Positions 8,194-16,491 of a DNA stretch of 64,000 nucleotides are shown here, piece by piece. The notes below the pieces were generated by a model. That model saw only the letters and a list, made by a program, of their open reading frames with translations, was not told the DNA's origin and made no database searches. The stretch covers positions 62,001 through 126,000 of the forward strand of contig CAVYIF010000018.1 of the NCBI GenBank assembly GCA_963768585.1, given 5' to 3'. This DNA is from CAVUNY01 sp963768585 (GTDB taxonomy: Bacteria; Chloroflexota; Anaerolineae; Anaerolineales; Anaerolineaceae). How positions within the stretch are numbered: the stretch's first letter is position 1; every line of letters begins with the position of its first letter. Made by a program: the position numbers and the translations under genes.

Positions 8194-9444
8194 TTAATTT
8201 TGTGCCTCAGTCTGCGATTCGAGCCTGTCTGGCTCCCGCGAGACCGTTTCTGGCACGTAACGATACACCACCCAGGCCGCAAAAACACATAAGCCACCCA
8301 ACACGAAAAATGGCAATTCAAAAGAATACACAGCCAGCAAACCAGACAGCAGTGGGCCTAAACCAATCCCCAATCCAAAACTGAGGGTAATAATGCTCAT
8401 TTGCTGGCCTTCGCCCCCTCTTCTTGACAGATCGGCCGCCACGGCAAAGGCCGGCGCGGCGATACCGGCCGAAGCAGCCCCTTGAAGGAAACGAGCCAGG
8501 GAAAATTCCAGGGTCGATCCGACATATGCCATGAGGATCGTCGACGGGACCATTAACAGCAGCCCTCCGATAATTAAGGGTTTGCGCCCAATCCGGTCGG
8601 ACCACCGACCTAAGGGAATCTGGAAAATCAACCGTCCAAACGTCAAAGCACTGATGGCTAATCCAAAGCCAAAGGCTGTCTGGCTAAGTCGCGCGTTGAA
8701 TTGAGTTTCCAGCGGGGAAACCATGGAAAACGCACCTGCCGAAACCAGGCTGGCAAATCCCGCGCCCAAGATGCCCGCAGAAATCAGGCTGAAATCTATA
8801 ATTCGGAACGGCTTTTTTGATTTTTCCTCTTTTTCCTGGGTTGACTCCGGAATATCCTTGATCCACATCTGCACCATAATCATACCGATAAATATAAAAC
8901 CGGCCCCGATAAAAAAGGCAATATCGAAACCGAAGCGGTCAAAAACAAAGCCGCCCAAAAGGGGGCCAATCGCCAGACCGGCCATGCGAAAGGCCGAATA
9001 GATGCCCATCGACCCGCCGCGCGTCCGCCGATGACTGGAGGTTGCAATCAGCGCCACCGCAGCCGGGACGGTCAGCGAGACGCCCACGCCCTGCAGAGAG
9101 CGGAAAATAAGCATATGGGCATACTCTTTGGAAATCACGTAACCCAGAGAGCTTAATGCCATCAGCAGCAAGCCCCCCTGAATAAATATTTTCCTCCGCC
9201 CAATCCGGTCGCTGATTGCTCCCATAAACGGCTGCAGAAATGCCGTAACCACGCCAAAAGCAGCGATCAAGATACCTACGCGCACAGTCTCGGGGATTGG
9301 GAAATATGGAGAAGGCAATTTGGCTACATAAAGTGGGATTACGACGAATAAGATGCTGTTGCCTACAGCATCACCCAGACGAGCGAAGGACAAGGCCATA
9401 ACCGTGGTATTGCCCCCATTTTCAGCAAAGTATTTCCGAATCAT
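8194..9444 (-). CDS. MFS transporter (drug efflux-like)
   Basis: This twelve-helix major facilitator protein has about 416 aa. The loop 2-3 motif A is GAISDRIGRRKIF and its repeat in the second half is GRWSDRIGRKPLI. ATSSHRRTRGGSMGIYSAF resembles the MDR-type branch. I set the start at the ATG at 9444 because GAGAGGAA lies 5 bases upstream; the frame stays open to 9507 without a better site. The product is probably a proton-coupled exporter of small molecules, substrate unknown. It follows arsC in opposite order on the same strand, but no arsenic-specific feature is visible. Confidence 0.85.
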   Translation of the reverse strand: MIRKYFAENGGNTTVMALSFARLGDAVGNSILFVVIPLYVAKLPSPYFPIPETVRVGILIAAFGVVTAFLQPFMGAISDRIGRRKIFIQGGLLLMALSSLGYVISKEYAHMLIFRSLQGVGVSLTVPAAVALIATSSHRRTRGGSMGIYSAFRMAGLAIGPLLGGFVFDRFGFDIAFFIGAGFIFIGMIMVQMWIKDIPESTQEKEEKSKKPFRIIDFSLISAGILGAGFASLVSAGAFSMVSPLETQFNARLSQTAFGFGLAISALTFGRLIFQIPLGRWSDRIGRKPLIIGGLLLMVPSTILMAYVGSTLEFSLARFLQGAASAGIAAPAFAVAADLSRRGGEGQQMSIITLSFGLGIGLGPLLSGLLAVYSFELPFFVLGGLCVFAAWVVYRYVPETVSREPDRLESQTEAQN

Positions 9445-9899
9445 CAATTCCTCTCTCGTAACAGCGTGACTATATATATTATTATTCTGAAGGGTTTCAC
9501 CTTTCAAATCTTTCGACTGCAGACAACTATACCAGAAATCAATCTTAGTCGTCTATTCGCTGATCAACATCATATCCTGATCTAATTTTCCACAGTTATA
9601 TAGATCCAAATGAATATCCATTCTAACCACACAGTTTTACAAGATCGAAACTAGCATTCGTTGCCTGGAAGAAGATCAATTCGACTGCTGTAAAAAATTA
9701 GGAAAACAGATTTCTTCTGATCGTTTGCTCGAACATCCAACCACCATTCAGTGCAGAAATTGGGTACTTGAATCAGGAAACGGACCTGGTAATGTTCAAA
9801 ATAAAACAGACAAATAAGGGAGAACCGCTTGATTAGTAAGAAGTGAAACAAAATTTTGGTTATGCTAATATCTGTATAAAGGTAGAAATTATCGACTTA
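9445..9899. other. Non-coding stretch upstream of the MFS gene
   Basis: An AT-rich gap with no convincing gene. It presumably carries the minus-strand promoter of the MFS gene. A minus-strand frame of 66 codons at 9651-9851 starts at TTG, lacks a ribosome binding site and looks random. Confidence 0.4.
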
Positions 9900-9927
9900 T
9901 TGTCATATAATAGGTCTTTAATATAAT
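9900..9927 (+). promoter_or_regulatory. Strong promoter-like element
   Basis: TTGTCA (9900-9905), a 16-base spacer and a perfect TATAAT (9922-9927) form a sigma70-like promoter. It would start a transcript near 9934 that meets the terminator at 10090-10151. It lies about 360 bases before actA and is distinct from the second promoter at 10178. Confidence 0.5.
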
Positions 9928-10019
9928 CTAAGGAAAGTTCGGGCGCAGCCGCCATCTCACTGATCTGCATCTGGACAATCGCAAAATTTAGATTAAAAAA
10001 ATGACAGGAGGTGCAACTC

Positions 10020-10073
10020 GTGAAATATGACCGCGGTCATGAGCTGGAATCCACAACTCGATCAGGCACATAG
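10020..10073 (+). CDS. Possible 17-aa leader peptide
   Basis: GTG-started mini-ORF with the product MKYDRGHELESTTRSGT. It is preceded by AGGAGGTG, one of the strongest ribosome binding sites in the window, 6 bases before the start. The perfect palindrome ATGACCGCGGTCAT overlaps codons 3-7. No run of one regulatory amino acid is present, so classical attenuation is not obvious. Confidence 0.3.
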   Translation: MKYDRGHELESTTRSGT

Positions 10074-10089
10074 CGTCATCCATCAAGCT

Positions 10090-10151
10090 CCTTTGGGACT
10101 CTTTTTTGTCCGAAATTTCGGCAAAATCCGGTGGTCCCAAGGTGTTTTTTT
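10090..10151 (+). terminator. Branched rho-independent terminator or attenuator
   Basis: CCTTTGGGAC (10090-10099) pairs with GTCCCAAGG (10134-10142), with one bulged T. It encloses a second perfect hairpin CCGAAATTTCGG (10110-10121), and seven T follow at 10145-10151. It is placed between the two promoter-like elements upstream of actA. Confidence 0.6.
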
Positions 10152-10177
10152 GTTAGAAATATACTATACTTTACTTA

Positions 10178-10206
10178 TTGACATTTCTGTCCACCGTTTA
10201 TAATAT
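10178..10206 (+). promoter_or_regulatory. Promoter of the act operon
   Basis: TTGACA (10178-10183) is followed by TATAAT at 10199 (15-base spacer) or TAATAT at 10201 (17-base spacer). The element GTCCACCGTTTATA (10189-10202), covering the -10 region, recurs inverted as TATAAACGGCGGAC at 10245-10258 with one mismatch. This suggests an operator pair or a leader hairpin. ActA starts at 10291. Confidence 0.55.
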
Positions 10207-10290
10207 TTTCTTGTACGCTGGTTTTTTGTTGTATTTTGTAGCGATATAAACGGCGGACCAAGTCATCCATCCTGGAAAACGGGGAAACGC

Positions 10291-10950
10291 ATGCCTCAAC
10301 TTTTTCCTCCTCGCAGCAACAACATTTCCCGAATCAGCATCCTTGGTGTTCTGATTCTAGTGGCAGTCGTTACCGGCGGGCTGGTCTGGTACACCCACTC
10401 CAGCGCATTAACCAAAGTTGGTGTGGATATCCCACAGCCGGTTCCTTTCCCGCACAGCTTTCACATCGCTGCGTTGGGCCTCAACTGCCGGTATTGTCAT
10501 GCCGGGGTCGACCAGTCTTCTTTTGCGGATATTCCGCCTGCCGAAACCTGCATGAGCTGTCATAGCCAGGTCGCCACGACCTCCGAAAAATTGAAGCCGG
10601 TTCGTGACAGTTACAATAATGGCACACCTATCCAATGGAACCGGGTCAATTTTGTGCCAAATTATGTTTATTTCAACCATCAGATTCATATTGACAAAGG
10701 CGTGGGATGTGAAACCTGTCATGGGCGCATGGATCAGGAGACTACGGCAGTTCGGGCCAGGTATTTCTACATGACAACCTGTACAGAATGCCATAAAAAT
10801 CCGGAGAAATATTTGCGTCCTCAGGCTAATATTTACGACATGGGTTACACCCCCAGTGAAGACCAATCTATTTTAGGTCCCAAGCTGGTGAAAGAATATA
10901 ACATCATGTCCCCCGTCCAACTTACTAATTGTTCAATTTGCCACAGGTAA
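10291..10950 (+). CDS. actA: Alternative complex III subunit ActA, pentaheme cytochrome c
   Basis: ActA is the multiheme cytochrome c subunit of alternative complex III, which oxidises menaquinol and passes electrons to periplasmic carriers or a terminal oxidase in place of bc1. The 219-aa product has one N-terminal membrane anchor (about 15-34) and five CXXCH heme sites beginning at C66, C87, C140, C164 and C214, the expected number for ActA. Histidines between sites (HSFH, FNHQIH) can serve as distal ligands. It is the first gene of a six-gene operon, ending 4 bases before actB. Identification is firm from the heme pattern and gene order. Confidence 0.93.
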   Translation: MPQLFPPRSNNISRISILGVLILVAVVTGGLVWYTHSSALTKVGVDIPQPVPFPHSFHIAALGLNCRYCHAGVDQSSFADIPPAETCMSCHSQVATTSEKLKPVRDSYNNGTPIQWNRVNFVPNYVYFNHQIHIDKGVGCETCHGRMDQETTAVRARYFYMTTCTECHKNPEKYLRPQANIYDMGYTPSEDQSILGPKLVKEYNIMSPVQLTNCSICHR

Positions 10951-10954
10951 CAAC

Positions 10955-13900
10955 ATGACAACCGACACGGATAAAAGAAGGCCGTTAGATCTGTCTGCTT
11001 TGCGCAAGCGCCTTGCTGCTCAACATGGAAAGACTTACTGGCGCAGCCTAAATGAACTGGCAGAAAGCGATGAATTTGCTGAAATCGTCCGCAACGAGTT
11101 TCCTCGACAGGCTCAATTCTTGGGAGAACTAAGCCGGCGTGATTTTCTTAAAGTTCTGGGAGCATCACTGGCACTTGCCGGATTAACCGCATGCATTCCT
11201 CAAGCCCAGGAAAAAATTCTTCCATATTCAAACGCACCCGAAGACCTCATCCCAGGCAAACCGATGTTTTTTGCCAGCAGCATGCCCATGGATGGTTATG
11301 GAATGGGCGTTCTCGCTCGCAGCGAAACCGGGAGGCCGATCAAAGTCGACGGCAACCCGCGCCATCCGGTCAGCCTGGGTACCAGCAATATGTTCATGCA
11401 AGCATCCATTTTGGATCTTTACGATCCGGACCGGGCTCAGAAGGTCACCAAACAGGGAGCGGTAAAGACCTGGCAGGATTTTGCCACTGATTTATCCGCC
11501 CAAAACGGGCCGAACCTGCGCATCCTCACCGGTACAGTCACCTCACCCAGCCTGGCTGATGAAATTAAAGCCGTCCTGGCGAAGTTTCCTCAAGCCAAAT
11601 GGCATCAATATTCTCCGCTGAACCTGGCCGGAGGTAAATTGACCCAGGTCTTTGGTAAACCGGTTGGGATCCAATACCATTTTGACAAAGCCAGGGTGAT
11701 CCTCTCGCTGGATTCGGATTTCCTCTTCAGCGAACGCGGCAGCCTGGGCTACAGCCGCGACTTTGGGGCCGGTCGCAAACCCGATGCGCCGATGAATCGT
11801 TTGTACGTGGTCGAAAGCAGCCTGACCCTCACCGGCTCAAACGCCGACCACCGCCTGGCAGTTCGCTCGGCGGACGTCGAAGCGTTTGCGCGCGCCCTGG
11901 CCAGCCAGTTGGGTGTCAATGTTGGCACACCGCCCGCCGCAGTTCCCGGTCAGAGTTGGATTGCACCCCTGGCAGCAGATTTAAAGTCCGCCAATAATGC
12001 CGGACTGGTGATTGCCGGCGAACGCCAGCCAGCCGCGGTACACGCCATCGCCCATGCCATCAACCAGGCGCTGGGAGCAGTGGGAACCACGGTGAACTAC
12101 ACGGATCCGGTTGAAGCCAACCCGGTCGATCAAATGGCTTCGCTGCATGATCTGGTTCAGGACCTTAATAACAATTCCGTGGATACGCTCCTCATTCTGG
12201 AGGGGAACCCGGCTTACACCGCCCCTGCTGATTTCGATTTTGCCAATTTGATCTCCAAGGCAAAGTTCAGCGCTTATCTTGGCCTTTATGCCGACGAAAC
12301 CGCTGCCCTGACCACCTGGCACGTCGCCGCGGCCCATTACCTGGAAGCATGGGGCGATTTGCGCTCCTACGACGGTACAACCAGCATCGTCCAACCGCTG
12401 ATCGAGCCGTTGTACGGGGGAAAATCTGCGTACGAGGTGCTGGCCGTGCTCCTGGGCCAGCCAACCGCCAATGGATATGACCTGGTGCGCGCCTACTGGC
12501 AGGGGCAGATTGCTGGATCCAGCTTCGACGTAACCTGGAAGCAGGCGCTACGCGACGGCTACCTGCCCAACACCACCCTGGCTGCCAGTGCCTCTGCGCC
12601 GCAAGTTAACCCTGACGCCCTGACTGCCGCCAGCCAGGCACCGGCCGCAGGGACGCTTGAAATCACCTTTGAACCTGACCCCACCATCTGGGATGGTCAG
12701 TTTACCAACAACGCCTGGCTGCAGGAGCTGCCCAAACCCCTCACCAAACTCACCTGGGACAATGCGGTTCTGGTCGGCCTGAAAACAGCCCAGCGCCTGG
12801 GCGTGAACGAAGGCGATGTACTCCAGATCAAACTGGGCGGGCGCAGTTTAGAAGCGCCGGTGTTCGTCCAGCCGGGTCAGGCCGAGGATTCGCTGGCGCT
12901 CAGCCTGGGATATGGTCGCAAACTGGGCGGCAAGGTGCTCGAAGGGGCCGGGGTTAATGCTTATGCCATTCGCACCTCCACCGCTCCCGGATTTGATACC
13001 GGAATTGAAGTGAGTAAAACCGGCCGGACCTACGAACTGGTGACCACTCGCGATCACCAAAGCATGGAAAACCGCGACCTCATTCGCGAAGCGACCCAGG
13101 TTGAATATCAACAACATCCTAATTTTGCGCAGGACGCGGAGGGCCACCAGCCATCGCTGTACAACCCGGTGGAATATACCGGCCACGCCTGGGGGATGTC
13201 GATCAACCTGAGTTCATGCATCGGTTGTAATGCCTGCGTGCTGGCCTGCCAATCCGAGAATAATGTCCCCACAGTTGGAAAGGATCAGGTTAACCGCAGC
13301 CGTGAAATGCACTGGCTGCGCATCGACCGCTACTTCCAGGGCAGCCCTGATGCGCCCTCTGTTGCCTTCGAACCGGTGCCTTGCATGCAATGCGAAGACG
13401 CGCCTTGCGAACCCGTTTGCCCGGTTGGTGCAACCACCCACAGTTCCGAAGGCCTCAATGAAATGACCTACAACCGCTGTGTGGGCACGCGCTACTGCTC
13501 CAACAACTGCCCTTATAAAGTCCGCCGGTTCAATTTCTATAAATTCCAGGATTTTGAAACGCCTTCGTTCAAGCCCATGCGCAACCCGGATGTCTCCGTC
13601 CGCATGCGCGGTGTGATGGAAAAATGTACCTACTGCGTCCAACGCATCAATTCAGCCCGCATCCAATCTGAAGTTAACGGCCAACCAATTAAAGATGGCG
13701 ATGTGCGCACCGCCTGCCAGCAGGCTTGCCCGACGAATGCCATCGTGTTTGGCGATCTCAACGATACTAGCAGCCAGGTCCGCAAGCTTAAAGAAACCCC
13801 GCTAAATTACGCACTCCTGGCCGAGTTGGGAACCAGGCCACGCACCACCTATCTGGCCAAAGTTACCAACCCTAACCCACAGATCAAAGAACAGGCATAG
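10955..13900 (+). CDS. actB: Alternative complex III subunit ActB, iron-sulfur protein
   Basis: This 981-aa fused subunit has a molybdopterin-oxidoreductase-like N-terminal half and a ferredoxin-like C-terminal half. A Tat-like twin-arginine motif (SRRDFLKVLGAS, Arg61-Arg62) leads to a lipobox ending at Cys80 (LAGLTAC), so export and lipid anchoring are likely, as known for ActB. Cysteine clusters lie at about 755-765 (CIGCNACVLAC), 810-822 (CMQCEDAPCEPVC), 842-852 (CVGTRYCSNNC) and 891-924 (CTYC, CQQAC), fitting the four Fe-S clusters of the family. In characterised complexes the MPT-like domain has no cofactor. Gene order and motifs make this firm. Confidence 0.94.
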   Translation: MTTDTDKRRPLDLSALRKRLAAQHGKTYWRSLNELAESDEFAEIVRNEFPRQAQFLGELSRRDFLKVLGASLALAGLTACIPQAQEKILPYSNAPEDLIPGKPMFFASSMPMDGYGMGVLARSETGRPIKVDGNPRHPVSLGTSNMFMQASILDLYDPDRAQKVTKQGAVKTWQDFATDLSAQNGPNLRILTGTVTSPSLADEIKAVLAKFPQAKWHQYSPLNLAGGKLTQVFGKPVGIQYHFDKARVILSLDSDFLFSERGSLGYSRDFGAGRKPDAPMNRLYVVESSLTLTGSNADHRLAVRSADVEAFARALASQLGVNVGTPPAAVPGQSWIAPLAADLKSANNAGLVIAGERQPAAVHAIAHAINQALGAVGTTVNYTDPVEANPVDQMASLHDLVQDLNNNSVDTLLILEGNPAYTAPADFDFANLISKAKFSAYLGLYADETAALTTWHVAAAHYLEAWGDLRSYDGTTSIVQPLIEPLYGGKSAYEVLAVLLGQPTANGYDLVRAYWQGQIAGSSFDVTWKQALRDGYLPNTTLAASASAPQVNPDALTAASQAPAAGTLEITFEPDPTIWDGQFTNNAWLQELPKPLTKLTWDNAVLVGLKTAQRLGVNEGDVLQIKLGGRSLEAPVFVQPGQAEDSLALSLGYGRKLGGKVLEGAGVNAYAIRTSTAPGFDTGIEVSKTGRTYELVTTRDHQSMENRDLIREATQVEYQQHPNFAQDAEGHQPSLYNPVEYTGHAWGMSINLSSCIGCNACVLACQSENNVPTVGKDQVNRSREMHWLRIDRYFQGSPDAPSVAFEPVPCMQCEDAPCEPVCPVGATTHSSEGLNEMTYNRCVGTRYCSNNCPYKVRRFNFYKFQDFETPSFKPMRNPDVSVRMRGVMEKCTYCVQRINSARIQSEVNGQPIKDGDVRTACQQACPTNAIVFGDLNDTSSQVRKLKETPLNYALLAELGTRPRTTYLAKVTNPNPQIKEQA

Positions 13901-13908
13901 GGATATCT

Positions 13909-15303
13909 ATGGCAAATTCAAACGAAATTCCCGTTCTGCAGCCCGGTCACACCTATACCACCATCTCAGAAAAGATCAGCGAAATACCGCTGACCCATCC
14001 CCGAAAAACTCCGCGCGGTTGGTTGGTCGGCTTTGCGATCTCATTTCTGGGGATGATGCTTTTGCTCTTCGCCGCATCCTACCTGTTCATTAATGGGGTC
14101 GGCATCTGGGGCATCAACATCCCGGTAGGTTGGGCTTTCGCGATCCTCAACTTCGTGTGGTGGATCGGTATTGGCCATGCCGGCACCCTGATTTCTGCCA
14201 TCCTGCTTCTCTTCCGCCAGGATTGGCGCACATCGATCAACCGTTTTGCTGAAGCCATGACCCTCTTTGCGGTCGCCAATGCCGGTCTGTTTCCAATCAT
14301 GCATCTGGGGCGGCCCTGGCTGTTCTTCTTCCTGATGCCCTATCCCAATACCCAGGGTCTCTGGCCCCAGTTCCGCAGCCCCCTGGTGTGGGATCTGTTC
14401 GCCATTTTGACCTATGCCACGGTTTCCCTGCTCTTCTGGTTCATGGGGTTGGTGCCTGACCTGGCGACGATGCGCGATCGAGCCAGCAATATCTGGGTGC
14501 GCCGGTTCTATGGAGCGTTGGCCCTGGGTTGGCGAAACTCGGCCCGCCACTGGCATCATTACCAGTCTGTGTACCTGCTCATGGCCGCTTTGGCTACCCC
14601 GCTGGTAATCTCCGTCCATAGTATCGTCAGCGTGGATTTTGCTTACGGCAATGTTCCCGGCTGGCACAGCACCATCTTCCCGCCTTACTTTGTCGCCGGG
14701 GCTGTTTTTTCGGGGTTCGCCATGGTGCTGTCTTTAATGATCCCATTGCGCAAGTTTTATCACCTGGAAGACTTCATCACCCAGCGCCACCTCGAAAATA
14801 TGGCCAAAGTGATGTTAACAGTTGGATTGGTGGTAGCTTACGGTTATTTGATGGAGAACTTCCTGGGATGGTACAGCGGTGACGTATTTCTGCGCTTCAA
14901 TACCATCGATCGATGGACCGGTGCTTATGCCCCGTGGTACTGGTTATTAATGTTCTGTAATGTCCTCGTCCCACAGCTTCTCTGGTTCAAAAAATTCCGC
15001 ACCAACGGCATACTCCTGTTTGTGATTTCGATTCTGGTGAATGTCGGCATGTGGCTGGAACGCTTTATCATCATCGTTCAAAGCCTTTCCAAAGATTACC
15101 TGCCTTCTTCATGGCATCTTTACACCCCCACCTTCTGGGACATCGCCACCCTGGTTGGCACCCTGGGTTTGTTCCTGACCCTCATCTTCCTCTTTGTGCG
15201 AGTCCTACCGTCAATATCGATCTTTGAACTGCGCGAGTTGGTCCACCACCAATCGGGATCGGGTCATGAAATCAAAACGGCCAATGAAGCACCAGCCAAA
15301 TAA
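13909..15303 (+). CDS. actC: Alternative complex III subunit ActC, NrfD-like membrane protein
   Basis: This 464-aa integral membrane protein has about ten transmembrane helices and belongs to the NrfD/PsrC family; in alternative complex III it forms a quinol-binding membrane subunit paired with ActF. Typical stretches are WWIGIGHAGTLISAILLL, MHLGRPWLFFFLMPYPN and SVHSIVSVDFAYGNVPGWHS. A conserved His-rich region in the middle (RHWHHYQSVYLL) lies near the predicted quinone side. The start ATG at 13909 is 8 bases after actB. Confidence 0.93.
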   Translation: MANSNEIPVLQPGHTYTTISEKISEIPLTHPRKTPRGWLVGFAISFLGMMLLLFAASYLFINGVGIWGINIPVGWAFAILNFVWWIGIGHAGTLISAILLLFRQDWRTSINRFAEAMTLFAVANAGLFPIMHLGRPWLFFFLMPYPNTQGLWPQFRSPLVWDLFAILTYATVSLLFWFMGLVPDLATMRDRASNIWVRRFYGALALGWRNSARHWHHYQSVYLLMAALATPLVISVHSIVSVDFAYGNVPGWHSTIFPPYFVAGAVFSGFAMVLSLMIPLRKFYHLEDFITQRHLENMAKVMLTVGLVVAYGYLMENFLGWYSGDVFLRFNTIDRWTGAYAPWYWLLMFCNVLVPQLLWFKKFRTNGILLFVISILVNVGMWLERFIIIVQSLSKDYLPSSWHLYTPTFWDIATLVGTLGLFLTLIFLFVRVLPSISIFELRELVHHQSGSGHEIKTANEAPAK

Positions 15304-15314
15304 GGAAGACGCCT

Positions 15315-15860
15315 ATGGAAACCAACACTTCAAACAATTACGGTTTATTAGCCAAGTTTCCCAGCCCGGAAACGCTGGTAAACGCTGCCCGCCGCGCCAC
15401 AGATGCCGGATACCGCGAGTTCGATGCTTACACTCCCTTCCCGGTTGAGGACCTTTCGGATGCCATGCGTATGAAACCGTCCAAACTACCCTACGCTGTA
15501 CTGGGCGGAGGGATCACAGGCGGCTTGCTGGGCTTCTTGATGCAGGTCTATGCTACCGTCTTTGATTATCCACTGAACATTGGCGGCAGGCCGCTTCTAA
15601 GCTGGCCGGCTTATATCCCCATTACATTCGAACTGACCGTTCTCCTGGCTGCCTTTGGCGGTGTCATCGGCCTGTTTGTGGTCACTCGATTTCCCCAACC
15701 TTATCACCCGGTCTTCAATGTGGAAGATTTCCAAAAACACGGCTCGCAGGATGGCTTTTACCTGGGGATTGAAGCCCGAGATCCCAAATTCGACCTGGCG
15801 AACACACGCAAATTTCTTGAAGATCAGGGTGCGATCCTGGTCTCAGAGATCGAGGCATGA
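15315..15860 (+). CDS. actD: Alternative complex III subunit ActD (DUF3341)
   Basis: The 181-aa product of the DUF3341 family has two central transmembrane helices (about 58-82 and 100-125) flanked by soluble ends. The N-terminal YGLLAKFPSPETLVNAARRATDAGYREFDAYTPFP segment is a hallmark: it describes a cytoplasmic domain that contacts ActB/ActC-type subunits in solved complexes. AAFGGVIGLF ends the second helix, and PYHPVFN follows. The start is preceded by AGGAAG. The stop TGA lies 4 bases before actE. Confidence 0.92.
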   Translation: METNTSNNYGLLAKFPSPETLVNAARRATDAGYREFDAYTPFPVEDLSDAMRMKPSKLPYAVLGGGITGGLLGFLMQVYATVFDYPLNIGGRPLLSWPAYIPITFELTVLLAAFGGVIGLFVVTRFPQPYHPVFNVEDFQKHGSQDGFYLGIEARDPKFDLANTRKFLEDQGAILVSEIEA

Positions 15861-15864
15861 CGCA

Positions 15865-16491
15865 ATGACATACCGCACACCCTCTTCTGGTATAAAACGT
15901 GGGCTAATTTTCAGCCGCTGGTTGGGCCTCGCCCTGTTCACTGCCACCCTGTTCCTCTTGATGGGCTGCCAGGCTACAGGCGATTTAGCTATCCAGCCTT
16001 ACAATCGACCCCTCTCGCAGAGTGATTTTTTTGCAGACGGGCGCTCGGCGCGCAATCTCGTCGCCGGCACCGTGCCGCAAACGGATCAGCGTGTGGACGA
16101 TCCCGCTGTTACCGGGCTGGATCAGAATGGACAGCCACTCACAAATTTCCCGGTACCCGTGACCAATGACCTGGTTAAAAGGGGCCAGGAACGCTTCAAT
16201 ATTTATTGTGTAGTTTGCCATGGGGTCGACGGCCACGGCGATGGCAAAGTAGTCGGTTTCCAGTTTCCCAAGCCGCCCGATCTCCTGGTCGATGCCAGAA
16301 CCTTCCCGGTAGGGAAAATTTTCGGCATCATTACCAACGGACAGGGAAAAATGCTCTCCTATGGATACCGGGTCAAAACCCCCGATCGTTGGGCGGTCAT
16401 CGCTTACTTACGCGCCATGCAGCTGAAAAATGGTCACCTCACACAGGATCTGACGCCTGAAGAACTACAGCAATTAGGAAATTTACCATGA
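15865..16491 (+). CDS. actE: Alternative complex III subunit ActE, monoheme cytochrome c lipoprotein
   Basis: This 208-aa secreted monoheme cytochrome c has a lipoprotein signal ending at Cys35 (LFLLMGC), so it is probably membrane-anchored. The heme site is C115-V-V-C-H119, the likely distal ligand is Met163 in GQGKMLSYG, and the C-terminal helix is RWAVIAYLRAMQ. A longer frame opens upstream to 15655, but that part overlaps actD out of phase; the ATG at 15865 gives a proper signal peptide and sits 4 bases after the actD stop. Role: periplasmic electron transfer within the complex. Confidence 0.92.
   Translation: MTYRTPSSGIKRGLIFSRWLGLALFTATLFLLMGCQATGDLAIQPYNRPLSQSDFFADGRSARNLVAGTVPQTDQRVDDPAVTGLDQNGQPLTNFPVPVTNDLVKRGQERFNIYCVVCHGVDGHGDGKVVGFQFPKPPDLLVDARTFPVGKIFGIITNGQGKMLSYGYRVKTPDRWAVIAYLRAMQLKNGHLTQDLTPEELQQLGNLP

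Larger units (their letters stand above)
9934..10151 (+). ncRNA. Candidate short transcript / leader RNA upstream of the act operon
   Basis: A unit of about 215 bases is bounded by a promoter-like element at 9900-9927 and a rho-independent terminator ending in seven T at 10145-10151. It includes a strong Shine-Dalgarno, a 17-codon mini-ORF and a perfect 14-bp palindrome ATGACCGCGGTCAT (10027-10040). It could be a small regulatory RNA, an attenuated leader or a riboswitch-like element; I recognise no known family. The act operon has its own promoter downstream of the terminator. Confidence 0.3.

Noticed and set aside
9651..9851. Minus-strand ORF of 66 codons in the gap before the act operon
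   Set aside because: TTG start without a ribosome binding site, random-looking composition and no recognisable motif.
14041..14667. 208-codon minus-strand ORF inside actC
   Set aside because: It is antisense to a firmly identified membrane protein; its His/Gln/Gly-rich composition is the mirror of GC-rich membrane codons.
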